Shown: positions 37,038-48,194, counted from the first letter of the stretch. The stretch is DNA of 64,000 nucleotides from Sphaerotilus natans (GCF_900156335.1 NZ_FTMZ01000004.1:62001-126000); one strand, 5' to 3'. A program made the numbers and translations. Notes: a model not told the origin generated them from the letters alone.

Positions 37038-38314
37038 TGCGCCGCCGCCGCTGTCTCCAGGCCCTGATGGCCGCCGGCGTGACCGGCCTGAACGGCTGCG
37101 CCGCGCCGCGCGGCTCGGCGCTGGCGCGCGCGCGCGTGCTGGTCGTCGGCGGGGGCTACGCCGGCGCGACCGCGGCCAAATACCTGCGGCTGCTGTCGGA
37201 CCAGGCGATCGACGTCACGCTGGTCGAACCCAACCCGCAGCTGGTGTCCTGCCCGATATCGAACGGGGTGATCGGCGGGCTGCGCACGCTGGACGACATC
37301 ACGCTGTCCTACGACCGGCTGAGCGCACGCCATGGCGTGCGCCGGGTGCAGGACCGCGTCGCGGCGATCGACCCGCAGCGCCGCGTCGCGACGCTGGCCG
37401 GCGGCGCGCGGCTCGGCTACGACCGGCTGGTGCTGGCGCCGGGCGTCGATTTCCTCTGGGACCGCATCGAGGGCCTGAAGGCGGCGCATGACGCGGGCCG
37501 CGTGCTGCACGCCTGGAAGGCCGGCGCGGAAACGCTGGCGCTGGCGCGGCAGATCGAGGCGATGCCCGACGGCGGCACCTGCGTCATCGCCATTCCCGAG
37601 GCGCCCTACCGCTGCCCGCCTGGCCCCTACGAGCGCGCCTGCCTGATCGCCGCCCGGCTGCGCCGCACCCACCCGCGCGCGAAGGTGCTGGTGCTCGACG
37701 CCAATCCGGACATCACCTCCAAGGCGGCGCTGTTCCGCCAGGCCTGGAAGGATCTGTACCCGGGCATGATCGAGTACCGGCCGCAGCACCGCGTCACCGG
37801 CGTCGACGCGCGCACGATGACGCTGCGCTTCGAGGTCCAGGAGGACCTGCGCGCCGATGTCATCAACCTGCTGCCGGACATGCGTGCCGGCGACCTGGCC
37901 GCGCACGCTGGCCTGGCCACCGCCAACGGGCGCTGGTGCCCGGTGGACTTTCTCGACTTCCACTCGGTGCACGCGCCGGACCTGCATGTGCTGGGCGACG
38001 CGCTGCAGAGCGCGCCGGGCATGCCCAAGTCCGGCCACATGGCCAACGCGCAGGCCAAGGTCGCCGCCGCGGCCATCGTCGCGGCGCTGCTCGACCTGGA
38101 GGTCGATCCGCGGCCGATGCTCAACAACGTCTGCTACAGCCTGGTCGACACGGACCAGGCCATCCATGTCGCCAGCGTGCACGCCTGGCAGCCGCAGCAG
38201 CGCAGCTTCGTGCCGGTGCCCGGCGCCGGCGGCCTGTCGGCGCAGCGCTCCGCGCTGGAGGCCCGGCACGCCGAGGCCTGGGCGCGCAACATCTGGGCGG
38301 ACATGCTGGGCTGA
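37037..38314 (+). CDS. fccB: Flavocytochrome c sulfide dehydrogenase, flavoprotein subunit
   Basis: The 425-residue flavoprotein oxidises sulfide to sulfur or polysulfide in the periplasm and passes electrons to the cytochrome. An Arg-rich, Tat-like signal (RRRRCLQALMAAG) leads to the FAD-binding VLVVGGGYAGATAAKYLR. Redox cysteines are seen in QLVSCPISNGVIGG and in YRCPPGPYERACLIA. The C-terminal part has HVLGDALQSAPGMPKSGHMANAQ and a FCSD-type tail (MLNNVCYSLVDTDQAIHVASVH). The length is typical. The soxZ stop lies four bases away on the other strand. Confidence 0.94.
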
Positions 38315-38318
38315 AGCC

Positions 38319-38642
38319 TCAGCCGATCAGCGTCTCGTCGCTGCGCTGCTCGCCGCGGCTGTCGGTCCAGGTGACGGACAGCCGGCTGCCGGCCGGCGCG
38401 GCCGCCGCGCGCAGCACGAACTGCAGATAGGGATGGCGCGACACCGACGGCCCCCAGTGCGCCTGCATCACCACCCGGCCGTCGAGCCGGGCGACGACCT
38501 CGCGGATGTGCCAGGCCGGCACCCGGCGGCCCGCCTCGTCGAGGCGCCGGCCGTTCTCCATCTCGTGGCTCATCAGCACCCGCACGACGACGCGCTCGCC
38601 CTGGCGCAGCGCGCGGATGCGCATCGGCTGCGGCTCAGCCAC
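38319..38642 (-). CDS. soxZ: Sulfur-carrier complex protein SoxZ
   Basis: The 107-residue SoxZ pairs with SoxY to carry sulfur intermediates in the periplasm. It shows MRIRALRQGERVVVRVLMSHEMENGRR, PAWHIREVVARLDGRVV and the closing SRLSVTWTDSRGEQRSDETLIG. The start was placed at GTG 38642 because GGAGG lies 5 bases before it; the internal ATG at 38624 has none. It overlaps the soxY end by eight bases. Other sox genes (XA, B, CD) are not in this window, so the pair may serve another pathway, such as storing sulfur from FccAB. Confidence 0.9.
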   Translation of the reverse strand: MAEPQPMRIRALRQGERVVVRVLMSHEMENGRRLDEAGRRVPAWHIREVVARLDGRVVMQAHWGPSVSRHPYLQFVLRAAAAPAGSRLSVTWTDSRGEQRSDETLIG

Positions 38643-39102
38643 CGCAGCCTCCGAGCGTGACCTGCACCGCCTTGCGCGCGAACAGCACCCGGCCATCGTG
38701 CATCAGCGCGACCGCCCAGACCGGCGAGGACTCGGCCATGCGGGTGCGGATGACGACATCGGGCTCCAGTGCCGGATCGACCTCGAACAGCGCGCACAGC
38801 GCCGTCGGGTTGCGCTCGACCAGCAGCAGCAGCCGGCGCACGCCCTCGAGCCGGGTCGCGCAGCCCAGCGACACCGCCGCGCCGTTCTCGGCGATGTCGG
38901 GCGCGCTCAGGCGAATGTCGGCGCTCTCGACCGGCGCGGCCAGGCCGAGCGCGGCCAGCGCGGCGTCGATGCCGATGGCGGCGAAGGCGGCCTCGTTCCA
39001 GGCGGCCTGCGCCGGCGCGGGCAGCAGCCCGAGACCGGCCAGCAGGCCGGCAACGGCCGCGCTGCGACCGAGCAGCTCGCGACGGACAGGACAGGTGCAC
39101 AT
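38635..39102 (-). CDS. soxY: Sulfur-carrier protein SoxY
   Basis: The 155-residue protein has a Tat-like signal (RRELLGRSAAVAGLLAGLGLLPAPAQA). It ends in the swinging-arm motif GGCGG, whose cysteine holds the sulfur intermediate. The body shows the SoxY beta-sandwich (VESADIRLSAPDIAENGAAVSLGC). Like soxZ it runs opposite to fccAB. Its start lies 59 bases from the CsoR-type operator at 39161, which could also control it. Confidence 0.9.
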   Translation of the reverse strand: MCTCPVRRELLGRSAAVAGLLAGLGLLPAPAQAAWNEAAFAAIGIDAALAALGLAAPVESADIRLSAPDIAENGAAVSLGCATRLEGVRRLLLLVERNPTALCALFEVDPALEPDVVIRTRMAESSPVWAVALMHDGRVLFARKAVQVTLGGCGG

Positions 39103-39160
39103 GTCCGCATGCTAGCCGGGCGCAGCCTGCTGCGAAAAGCCCTTTTCTTCAGATCGATTG

Positions 39161-39179
39161 ATACCCTTATAGGTATTTT
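39161..39179. promoter_or_regulatory. CsoR/CstR-like operator in the soxY / RND divergent gap
   Basis: ATACC (39161-39165) and GGTAT (39172-39176) flank CTTATA. The 15 bases at 39162-39176 match 13 of 15 with the site at 20598-20612. TATTTT (39174-39179) could be the -10 box of the RND operon. The site sits before the operon whose last gene is the CsoR-family repressor, so autoregulation is likely. Its central position could also affect soxYZ. Confidence 0.65.
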
Positions 39180-39212
39180 GCTACCATGCATTCCATCATG
39201 GAGATCGCCGAG

Positions 39213-40301
39213 ATGAGCACCCCTGCCGCCCCCGACCGTCGAGCCGTCCTGCCCTGGCTGGCCGGCGCGCTGCTGCTGGCCGCCACCTGGCCGGGCGCCC
39301 GGGCCCAGCCCGCCGCCGCGGCCGGCCTGACGGTGCCGACGCTGACGGTGCAGGCCAGCCGCGACACCGCCAGCCTCTCGCTCGACGGCACGCTGGAGCC
39401 GCAGCGCCAGGCGGTGCTCGCCGCGCAGGCCGCCGGCAGCGTGCGGGAGCTGACGGTGCGCGCCGGCGACCGGGTGCGCGCCGGGCAGGTGATCGCGCGC
39501 ATCGACGCACGCAGCGCCGAGGCCGGCGTCGCGCAGAGCGAGGCCGGCGTGGTGCAGGCCGACGCGAACCTGCGCAATGCCCGCACCCAGCTCGAGCGCA
39601 CCCGCGAGCTGCGCGCGCAGGGCTACATCAGCCAGGCCGCGCTCGATGCGGCCGAGAACCAGTTCCGTGCCGCCGAGGCCGGGCTGGCGCAGGCACGCGC
39701 CGGACGCCGCCAGGCCACGCTCGGCCAGGACTTCACCAGCGTCGCCGCGCCCTTCGACGGCGTGGTGCTCGCCACCCACCTCGACGCCGGCGACCTGGCC
39801 GCACCGGGCCGGCCCGTGCTCACCCTCTACGCGCCCGGCGCGCTGCGCACCTCCGTGCAGGTGCCGGCCTCGCAGGCGACGCAGGCACGCGCGGCGCGCC
39901 AGGTCGAGATCGAGCTGCCCGACGGCCGCCGCGTCGCGCCGGTGCGCCGGGCCGAGCTGCCCGGCGCCGATCCGGTCGCGCAGACCGTCGAGTGGCGGCT
40001 CGACCTGGCGCCCGGCGACGCCACCGACCTGCGCCCGGGCCGCACGGTGCGGGTGCACTTCAGCGGCGCCGAGCTCGCGCCGACGGGCGCGCGCAGCGTG
40101 CCGACGGTGCCTGCGGCGGCGCTGCTGCGCCGCGGCGAGCTGACCGCCGTCTATGTCGTGCGGGAAAACGGCTTCGTGCTGCGCCAGGTGCGCGCCGGCG
40201 CCAGCCACGGCGGTCGCACCGAGGTGCTCGCCGGCCTGAAGACGGGCGAGCGCATTGCCGCCGACGCGGTGCGCGCCGGCCTGGCGGGAGCCCGTCCGTG
40301 A
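39213..40301 (+). CDS. RND efflux periplasmic adaptor (membrane-fusion protein)
   Basis: The ~362-residue adaptor has an N-terminal signal or anchor (AVLPWLAGALLLAATWPGARA). A lipoyl half (LDGTLEPQRQAVLAAQAAGSVRELTVRAGDRVRAGQVIARID), a short helical hairpin and barrel domains follow. I placed the start at ATG 39213, which has GGAG nine bases before it. ATG 39186 is in frame without one and would be nearly leaderless. Its stop overlaps the pump start (GTGA). It is the first gene of the operon controlled by the operator at 39161. Confidence 0.88.
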   Translation: MSTPAAPDRRAVLPWLAGALLLAATWPGARAQPAAAAGLTVPTLTVQASRDTASLSLDGTLEPQRQAVLAAQAAGSVRELTVRAGDRVRAGQVIARIDARSAEAGVAQSEAGVVQADANLRNARTQLERTRELRAQGYISQAALDAAENQFRAAEAGLAQARAGRRQATLGQDFTSVAAPFDGVVLATHLDAGDLAAPGRPVLTLYAPGALRTSVQVPASQATQARAARQVEIELPDGRRVAPVRRAELPGADPVAQTVEWRLDLAPGDATDLRPGRTVRVHFSGAELAPTGARSVPTVPAAALLRRGELTAVYVVRENGFVLRQVRAGASHGGRTEVLAGLKTGERIAADAVRAGLAGARP

Positions 40302-43300
40302 GCGGCCCCGGCGAGCGCGGCATCGCCGGCCGCATGGCGGCCTTCTTCCAGGCCAACGCGATCACGCCGCTGCTGGCGATCGTCGCGCTGCTGCTCGGCC
40401 TGTTCGCGGTGCTGGTGACGCCGCGCGAGGAAGAGCCGCAGATCAACGTCACGATGGCCAACGTGCTGATCCCCTTCCCCGGGGCCAGCAGCGTCGACGT
40501 GCAGAACATGGTCGCGCGACCGGCCGAGCAGGTGCTCTCGCAGATCGCCGGCATCGAGCACACCTACTCGGTCAGCCGTCCCGGCGTGGCGGTGCTGACG
40601 GTGCAGTTCCAGGTCGGCGTGCCGCGCACCGAGGCGCTGGTACGCCTGTACGACGTGCTCAATGCCAACCAGGACTGGCTGCCGGCGAGTCTGGGCACGC
40701 TGGCGCCGATCGTGCGTCCCAAGGGCATCGACGACGTGCCGGTGCTGGGCGTGACGCTGTGGAGCCGCGACGAGACCTCGGCGCTGGAGATCGAGCGCGT
40801 CGCGCGCACGCTGGAGGCCGAACTCAAGCGCGTGCCCGGCAGCCGCGAGGTGCAGACGATCGGCGGCCCGGGCCGCGCGGTGCAGGTCAGCCTCGACCCG
40901 AGCCGGCTGCGCGAGCGCGGCGTCGACCTGCTGCGCCTGCAGCAGACCCTGAAGGCCGCCAGCCTGGCGATGCCCGCCGGCACGGTGGTCGACCGCGAGG
41001 CCCAGCGCGCCCCGGACGGCAGCGCGCAGATGCTGTCGGTCGAGACCGGCGAATTCCTGCGCTCGGCCGACGAGGTCGGCGACCTGGTCGTCGGCGTGCA
41101 TGCCGGCCGGCCGGTCTACCTGCGCGAGGTCGCCGCGATCGAGGACGGCGCCGCGCAGCCGCAGCGCCATGTCTGGTTCACGCCGGGTGCCGCCGCCTCG
41201 GACGCCGGCAGCGTGCACCCGGCCGTGACGATCACCGTCACCAAGAAGCCCGGCCAGAACGCGGTCGACGTCGCGCAGGCCGCGCGCGCTCGCCTCGACG
41301 AGCTGCGCGGCACCGTGGTTCCAGACGGCATCGAGATGACGGTCACGCGCGACTACGGCCAGACCGCCGCCGAGAAGGCCGACAAGCTGATCCAGAAGCT
41401 CGCCTTCGCGACCGGCTCGGTGATCCTGCTGGTCGGCTTCGCGCTCGGCCGGCGCGAGGCGGTCATCGTCGGCGCCGCGGTGATCCTGACGCTGACGGCG
41501 ACGCTGTTCGCCAGCTGGGCCTGGGGCTTCACGCTGAACCGGGTGTCGCTGTTCGCGCTGATCTTCTCGATCGGCATCCTGGTCGACGACGCGATCGTGG
41601 TGGTCGAGAACATCCACCGCCACCAGCAGCTCGAGCCGCACCGACCGCTGCGGGAGATCATTCCGGTCGCGGTCGACGAGGTCGGCGGCCCGACCATCCT
41701 GGCGACCTTCACGGTGATCGCGGCGCTGCTGCCGATGGCCTTCGTCTCCGGGCTGATGGGGCCGTACATGGGCCCGATCCCGATCAACTCCAGCCTCGGC
41801 ATGGCGATCTCGCTGGCGATCGCGTTCTCGGTGACGCCGTGGCTGGCCGCCCATCTGATGAAGTCGCACGCGCAAGGCCACGGCAGCGACGGCCACGCCG
41901 CGCCGGGCGGGCTGGCCGCGAAGCTGCCGGCGTTCTTCACGCGCCTGCTGTCGCCCTTCCTGGAGAGCGCCGCCAAGCGCTGGCTGCTGCTGGCGGGCAT
42001 TCTCGGCGCGCTGCTGCTGAGCGTCGGGCTGGCGGTGGTGCAGCTCGTGGTGCTGAAGATGCTGCCCTTCGACAACAAGTCGGAATACCAGGTCATCGTC
42101 GAGATGCCGGCCGGCAGCGCGCTGGAGGACACCGCGGCGACGCTGCACGACCTCGGCGCCTACCTGGCCAAGCAGCCCGAGGTGCAGAACCTGCAGGGCT
42201 ACGCCGGCACCGCCAGCCCGATCACCTTCAACGGCCTGGTGCGGCAGTACTACCTGCGTGCCGACGCCGAGCAGGGCGACCTGCAGGTCAACCTGGTCGA
42301 CAAGCACCACCGCAGCGACAAGAGCCACGTCATCGCGCAGCGTCACCGCCCGGCGCTGGAGAAGATCGCCGCAGCGCATGGCGCGCGCCTGCAGGTCGTC
42401 GAGGTGCCGCCAGGCCCGCCGGTGATGAGCCCTCTGGTCGCCGAGGTCTACGGCCCCGACGAGACCGGTCGCCAGCGCCTCGCCGCACGCATCGCCGCGG
42501 CCTTCCGTGCCACGCCCGACATCGTCGGCGTCGAGACCTCGCTGAAGGAGGACGCGCCGCGCGCCTTCCTGCGCGTGCAGCGCCAGCGTGCCGAGTCGCT
42601 CGGCATCCCGGTGGCCGCGGTGGCGCAGACGGTGCACGGCGCGCTCTCGGGCCTGGACGCCGCCTGGCTGCACGACGGCCAGAGCAAGTACCCGGTGCCG
42701 GTGCGGCTGCAGCTGCCGCGCGAGGCGCAGGTCGGGCTCGACGCGCTGCTGGCCCTGCCGCTGCGCGCCGCCAACGGCCAGCTCGTGCCGCTGTCGGAGC
42801 TGGTGCGCGTCGAGAAGGGCGTGATCGACAAGCCGCTGTTCACGAAGGACCTGCACGGCGTGAGCTATGTCTTCGGCGACATGGCCGGCCGGCTCGACTC
42901 GCCGCTGTACGGCCTGTTCGCGATCCGCCCGAAGCTGAGTGACGCCGCGCTGCCCGGCACCGGCGAGATCGCCGAGTACTGGATCCGCCAGCCAAGCGAC
43001 CCCTACCGCCAGTACGCGATCAAGTGGGACGGCGAGTGGCAGATCACCTATGAGACCTTCCGCGACATGGGCGCCGCCTACGGCGTCGGCCTGATCCTGA
43101 TCTACCTGCTGGTGGTGGCGCAGTTCCGCAACTACCTGACGCCGCTGATCATCATGGCGCCGATCCCGCTGACGATGATCGGCGTGATGCCGGGCCACGC
43201 GCTGCTGGGCGCGCAGTTCACCGCGACCTCGATGATCGGGATGATCGCGCTGGCCGGCATCATCGTGCGCAACTCCATCCTGCTGGTGGACTTCATCGAG

Positions 43301-43591
43301 CTGCAGGTCGCGCAGGGCATGGCGTTCAAGGAGGCCGTCATGAGCTCGGCCGCGGTGCGCGCGCAGCCGATCGCGCTGACCGGCCTGGCCGCGATGATCG
43401 GCGCCTTCTTCATCCTCGACGACCCGATCTTCAACGGTCTGGCCATCGCGCTGATCTTCGGCATCCTGGTCTCGACGCTGCTGACGCTGGTCGTGATCCC
43501 GGTGCTGTACTACGCCGTCTACCGGCGGCGCCACCCCGACGTCCCTGCCCCCCCTGCATCCCCTGCATCCAACCTTCCCCAAGGAGCCTGA
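40298..43591 (+). CDS. RND-family inner-membrane efflux pump
   Basis: The 1097-residue pump has the RND layout: two repeats each with a large periplasmic loop, and about twelve membrane helices. Seen are AITPLLAIVALLLGLFAVLVTPREEEPQINV, PGASSVDVQNMVARPAE, SIGILVDDAIVVVENIHRH with the proton-relay Asp pair, and a C-terminal MIGMIALAGIIVRNSILLVDFIE. It starts at GTG 40298, with GGGAG upstream and a four-base overlap with the adaptor. RND pumps use the proton gradient to expel metals, drugs or small metabolites. The sulfur-gene context and CsoR control suggest a sulfur-related or thiol-reactive substrate. An outer-membrane channel is not in the operon. Confidence 0.93.
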   Translation: MSGPGERGIAGRMAAFFQANAITPLLAIVALLLGLFAVLVTPREEEPQINVTMANVLIPFPGASSVDVQNMVARPAEQVLSQIAGIEHTYSVSRPGVAVLTVQFQVGVPRTEALVRLYDVLNANQDWLPASLGTLAPIVRPKGIDDVPVLGVTLWSRDETSALEIERVARTLEAELKRVPGSREVQTIGGPGRAVQVSLDPSRLRERGVDLLRLQQTLKAASLAMPAGTVVDREAQRAPDGSAQMLSVETGEFLRSADEVGDLVVGVHAGRPVYLREVAAIEDGAAQPQRHVWFTPGAAASDAGSVHPAVTITVTKKPGQNAVDVAQAARARLDELRGTVVPDGIEMTVTRDYGQTAAEKADKLIQKLAFATGSVILLVGFALGRREAVIVGAAVILTLTATLFASWAWGFTLNRVSLFALIFSIGILVDDAIVVVENIHRHQQLEPHRPLREIIPVAVDEVGGPTILATFTVIAALLPMAFVSGLMGPYMGPIPINSSLGMAISLAIAFSVTPWLAAHLMKSHAQGHGSDGHAAPGGLAAKLPAFFTRLLSPFLESAAKRWLLLAGILGALLLSVGLAVVQLVVLKMLPFDNKSEYQVIVEMPAGSALEDTAATLHDLGAYLAKQPEVQNLQGYAGTASPITFNGLVRQYYLRADAEQGDLQVNLVDKHHRSDKSHVIAQRHRPALEKIAAAHGARLQVVEVPPGPPVMSPLVAEVYGPDETGRQRLAARIAAAFRATPDIVGVETSLKEDAPRAFLRVQRQRAESLGIPVAAVAQTVHGALSGLDAAWLHDGQSKYPVPVRLQLPREAQVGLDALLALPLRAANGQLVPLSELVRVEKGVIDKPLFTKDLHGVSYVFGDMAGRLDSPLYGLFAIRPKLSDAALPGTGEIAEYWIRQPSDPYRQYAIKWDGEWQITYETFRDMGAAYGVGLILIYLLVVAQFRNYLTPLIIMAPIPLTMIGVMPGHALLGAQFTATSMIGMIALAGIIVRNSILLVDFIELQVAQGMAFKEAVMSSAAVRAQPIALTGLAAMIGAFFILDDPIFNGLAIALIFGILVSTLLTLVVIPVLYYAVYRRRHPDVPAPPASPASNLPQGA

Positions 43592-43592
43592 C

Positions 43593-43826
43593 ATGACCGT
43601 CGACCGCCTGATCCGCATCTTCGCGGGCAGCTTCATCCTGATCTCGCTGGCGCTGGGCGTCGAGGGCAGCCCGCTGTTCGTCAGCCCGTGGGCGCTGGCC
43701 TTCACCGCCTTCGTCGGCGCCAACCTGCTGCAGTTCGGCTTCACGAACTTCTGCCCGCTCGGGCTGATCCTGCGCAAGCTCGGCGTGCGCGATGACACGG
43801 GCGGCGGCAGCAGCTGCTGCCGCTGA
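43593..43826 (+). CDS. DUF2892 small inner-membrane protein
   Basis: The 77-residue protein has two membrane helices and the DUF2892 pattern MTVDRLIRIFAGSFILISLALG...LLQFGFTNFCPLGLILRKLG. The same domain forms the membrane part of YgaP-type rhodaneses and often travels with sulfur-handling genes. Cysteines occur in FTNFCPLG and in the C-terminal SSCCR, the latter after a Gly/Ser linker. It starts two bases after the pump stop. Its role is unknown; sulfide or thiocyanate handling has been suggested for the family. Confidence 0.88.
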   Translation: MTVDRLIRIFAGSFILISLALGVEGSPLFVSPWALAFTAFVGANLLQFGFTNFCPLGLILRKLGVRDDTGGGSSCCR

Positions 43827-43888
43827 GCGGTGGAAACGATTCACTGAAATCTCAGGAATCCACCACGATCTGTCACGGAGCAGGGACA

Positions 43889-44224
43889 ATGCGCATCCCG
43901 AAACCCCCGGTCAATCCCCTCCAGGCTTGCAACATGGCCCAGCTCCAGGACGAATCCAGCCGCACCGACATCCTCAACCGGCTCAAGCGCGCAGAGGGCC
44001 AGCTGCGCGGCATCCAGCGCATGATCGAAGGCGGCGAGCCCTGTCTCGACATCGCCAGCCAGATGGCTGCGGTGCGCAAGGCACTCGACAGCGCCTATGT
44101 GCGCATGACGGTGTGCTTCATGCAACAGGAGATGCGCGCGCAGCTCCACCTCAGCGACGAGGACGCGCCGAAGCTCGAGGCGATGCTCGGCGACGTGCAG
44201 ACCCTGCTCGGCAAGGTTCGCTGA
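43889..44224 (+). CDS. CsoR/FrmR/CstR-family transcriptional repressor with atypical cysteines
   Basis: The 111-residue regulator has the family core ILNRLKRAEGQLRGIQRMIEGGEPCLDIASQMAAVRKALDSA. Cys52 matches the conserved first cysteine of CsoR, FrmR and CstR. By alignment the usual His and second Cys positions are Phe77 and Glu81, and a Cys lies instead at 76. Classical copper or nickel ligands are thus incomplete, which argues for a thiol- or sulfane-sulfur type of sensing. A GGAGCAGGGA ribosome-binding site supports the start at 43889; an internal ATG at 43934 is possible. As last gene of the RND operon, with dyads at 39161 and 20598 matching family operators, it probably represses both units. 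Confidence 0.88.
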   Translation: MRIPKPPVNPLQACNMAQLQDESSRTDILNRLKRAEGQLRGIQRMIEGGEPCLDIASQMAAVRKALDSAYVRMTVCFMQQEMRAQLHLSDEDAPKLEAMLGDVQTLLGKVR

Positions 44225-45125
44225 GCACCGGCCCGGCCTCGACCGGGCCCGAGGCCATCAGCCGCGCCACCAGCGGGTGCGGCACGCTGCGCTCGGCGCA
44301 GACCGCATGGAAAGGCTCGTCGACCCCGGCGCAGCCCCCGATGCGGCACACGCCATAGCGCGCCAGCAGGTCCTCCTCGACCCACTCGGCCGCAGGAAAC
44401 ACGCCCAGGCCGCGGGCGCCGAAGGTCTTGAGCAGCGCGCTGTCCTCGAACTCGCCCGCGATCCGCGGGCGCACGCCCTCGCGCTCGAACCAGGGATCGA
44501 GCTGCTGGCGCATCGTCGCCGGCGGCAGCGGCAGCAGCACCGGCACCTGCGCCAGCGAGCGCGGGAAGTCGGCCTGCGCCGCCTCGCGCAGCGCCGGCGG
44601 CGCATACCAGGCCACCGGCGAGACGCCCAGCAGCCAGGTGCGCAGCCGCAGACCCGGATGCGGCGCCGGCGCCCGGTCGACCAGCGCCAGGTCGAGCCGG
44701 TGCAGCGCCAGATCGGCCAGCAGATCCTCGACCGGCTGCTCGACCACCTTCAGGCGCAGATCGGGCTCGTCGAGCACCGGCTGCAGCAGCCGCCAGGTCA
44801 CCAGCTTGGGCACGCCGCCGCCGACGCCCACCTGCAGCCGCCGCACCGGCTGGGTCGCGGCTCCGCGCACCCGCTCGGGCAGCTGCTCGCCGAGCTGGAA
44901 GATCAGGTCGGCCTGGTGCATGGCCGCCTCGCCGGCCTCGGTCAGCGCGACGCCGCGCCCGGCCGGGCGCAGCAGCGCATGGCCGAGCTCGCGTTCGAGC
45001 TCGCGCACCTGGGCGCTGACGGTCTGCACCGCCATGCCCAGCCGGGCCGCCGCCCGAGAGATGCCGCCTTCCCGGGCAACGACCCAGAAGTAGTAGAGAT
45101 GCCGGTAGCTGAAGTCGAGACTCAT
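44151..45125 (-). CDS. LysR-family regulator, NhaR-like
   Basis: The 324-residue regulator has an N-terminal winged helix (YRHLYYFWVVAREGGISRAAARLGMAVQTVSAQVRELERELGHALL). Its opening words match the NhaR branch. The effector-binding domain follows from about residue 95 (RRLQVGVGGGVPKLVTWRLLQPVLDEPDLRLKVVEQ). The last ~30 residues are Arg/Ala/Ser-rich and overlap the convergent CsoR gene by 74 bases, so this tail may be a recent read-through extension. NhaR in E. coli controls a sodium/proton antiporter. A CPA2-type antiporter gene lies 3 kb away, but a link is speculative. Confidence 0.88.
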   Translation of the reverse strand: MSLDFSYRHLYYFWVVAREGGISRAAARLGMAVQTVSAQVRELERELGHALLRPAGRGVALTEAGEAAMHQADLIFQLGEQLPERVRGAATQPVRRLQVGVGGGVPKLVTWRLLQPVLDEPDLRLKVVEQPVEDLLADLALHRLDLALVDRAPAPHPGLRLRTWLLGVSPVAWYAPPALREAAQADFPRSLAQVPVLLPLPPATMRQQLDPWFEREGVRPRIAGEFEDSALLKTFGARGLGVFPAAEWVEEDLLARYGVCRIGGCAGVDEPFHAVCAERSVPHPLVARLMASGPVEAGPVLSEPCRAGSARRRASPRASARPRR

Positions 45126-45220
45126 CGTCCGTGACGGATCCGCGGTCTCGCCAGGAAGTTCCCCGGGACCGAGCGCAATTCATCAGAAAAATCCTGAACA
45201 TGCTTCAGCCTCATGCTGGT

Positions 45221-45248
45221 TTTACAGGAATGTCGACCGCCCTACGCT
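45221..45248 (+). promoter_or_regulatory. Possible promoter of the HPF-like gene
   Basis: TTTACA (45221-45226) and TACGCT (45243-45248) with a 16-base spacer lie about 50 bases before the HPF-like start. TCCTG and CAGGA half-sites occur just upstream (45192-45229) in the LysR divergent gap and could bind the neighbouring regulator. Confidence 0.4.
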
Positions 45249-45296
45249 GAAGGCCGTCATGTCACCCGACATGCCTGACAACCAGGAGCCCCGACG

Positions 45297-45641
45297 ATGG
45301 AAGTGCTGTTCGAGTCCCGTCATGCCGAGGCCCGATCGCTGCGCGATCAGGTGATCCGGCGTCTGCGTTTTGCCACCCGGCGCCTGGGTGCGCTGGCGCC
45401 CCGGGCGCGCATCCTGCTCGAGGATGTCAACGGTCCGCGCGGCGGCATCGACAAGCAGTGCCGCATCGAGCTGCGCGGGCCGCGCCTGGGCCACCTCACC
45501 GTGCAGGCCGAGGCCGACAGCTGGCAGCGCGCCTTCGAGCAGGCGCTCTCGCGGATCAGCCGGGCGCTGGCTGGCCAGTGGCGGCGACTGCGCGAGCAGT
45601 CCCGGCTGGAGCGCCGGCGTCAGCCCGCCACGGACCTCTGA
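45297..45641 (+). CDS. HPF/RaiA-like ribosome-associated protein
   Basis: The 114-residue product follows the S30AE (HPF/RaiA) pattern: an opening strand MEVLFESRHAEARSLRDQVIRRLRFATRRL, a strand-turn-strand (RARILLEDVNGPRGGIDKQCRIELRGPRLG), and a long basic helix (SWQRAFEQALSRISRALAGQWRRL). Such proteins bind the 30S subunit and help hibernate ribosomes in stress. The sequence is divergent and very Arg-rich at the end. No long-form C-terminal domain is present. It forms a probable pair with the TerB-like gene 54 bases later. Confidence 0.7.
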   Translation: MEVLFESRHAEARSLRDQVIRRLRFATRRLGALAPRARILLEDVNGPRGGIDKQCRIELRGPRLGHLTVQAEADSWQRAFEQALSRISRALAGQWRRLREQSRLERRRQPATDL

Positions 45642-45695
45642 GCCCTCGCTCCGCCATCTTCACGATCCCCACCCCGACACGACAGGAAACACGCC

Positions 45696-46127
45696 ATGCG
45701 CAGCTACCCCGCCAACAGCCCCGAAGCCGCCGCCCGCATCGTCGCGCTGGCCCTGGTCGCCGACGGTCATGTCAGCCTGATCGAGATCGACACGCTGCAG
45801 CGCCAGGACATCGCCCAGCGCCTGGGCCTGAGCGCCGAAGCCTTCCGCGACGTGCTGCACGGACTGTGCGAGGACCTGCTGGTGCAGTCCCCGATGATCT
45901 GGAACGACCCGGCCCGCATCGCCCCACGCCTGATCGGCGACCTGCTCGACGAAGTCGACGATCCTGGGCTGTGCACCGAGCTGATCCATCTGTGCCGCAC
46001 GGTGATCGAGGCCGACGCCCATGTCGCCGACGGCGAGGCGCTGATGCTCTCGACCGCCTTCGTGCACTGGCATCGCCGGCTGTCGCCGCCGGCGGGGGCC
46101 AGCCGCCCGAGCCCGCGGGCGGCCTGA
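45696..46127 (+). CDS. TerB-like protein
   Basis: The 143-residue helical protein resembles the TerB/DjlA-N family. It has two repeats of an acidic metal-binding pattern, ALVADGHVSLIEIDTL and VIEADAHVADGEALML. TerB-like domains occur in tellurite-resistance and membrane-stress complexes. Outside those clusters, as here, their function is unknown. No ter genes are in the window. A run of Pro, Ser and Arg closes the protein. Confidence 0.7.
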   Translation: MRSYPANSPEAAARIVALALVADGHVSLIEIDTLQRQDIAQRLGLSAEAFRDVLHGLCEDLLVQSPMIWNDPARIAPRLIGDLLDEVDDPGLCTELIHLCRTVIEADAHVADGEALMLSTAFVHWHRRLSPPAGASRPSPRAA

Positions 46128-46140
46128 GCGAGCGGATCGC

Positions 46141-48036
<1,896 letters not shown>

Positions 48037-48194
48037 GGCAGGGGTCAGAAGGGTAATCGGACATTATCCCCGGCCCGCCCCGGTTCACCGGCTGTCCCCG
48101 ATTTCAGCCGGTTGTTACGGTGCTGTCGCAATGCGTCGATACACTGGTTCGCCCCTGCGCCAGAGCGTGAAGCAGTTCACGATTCAACCCCAGC

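Noticed and set aside
40151-43798. A 1215-residue frame antisense to the RND pump
   Set aside because: Its composition is that of a mirror frame; the plus-strand RND pump has full family motifs.
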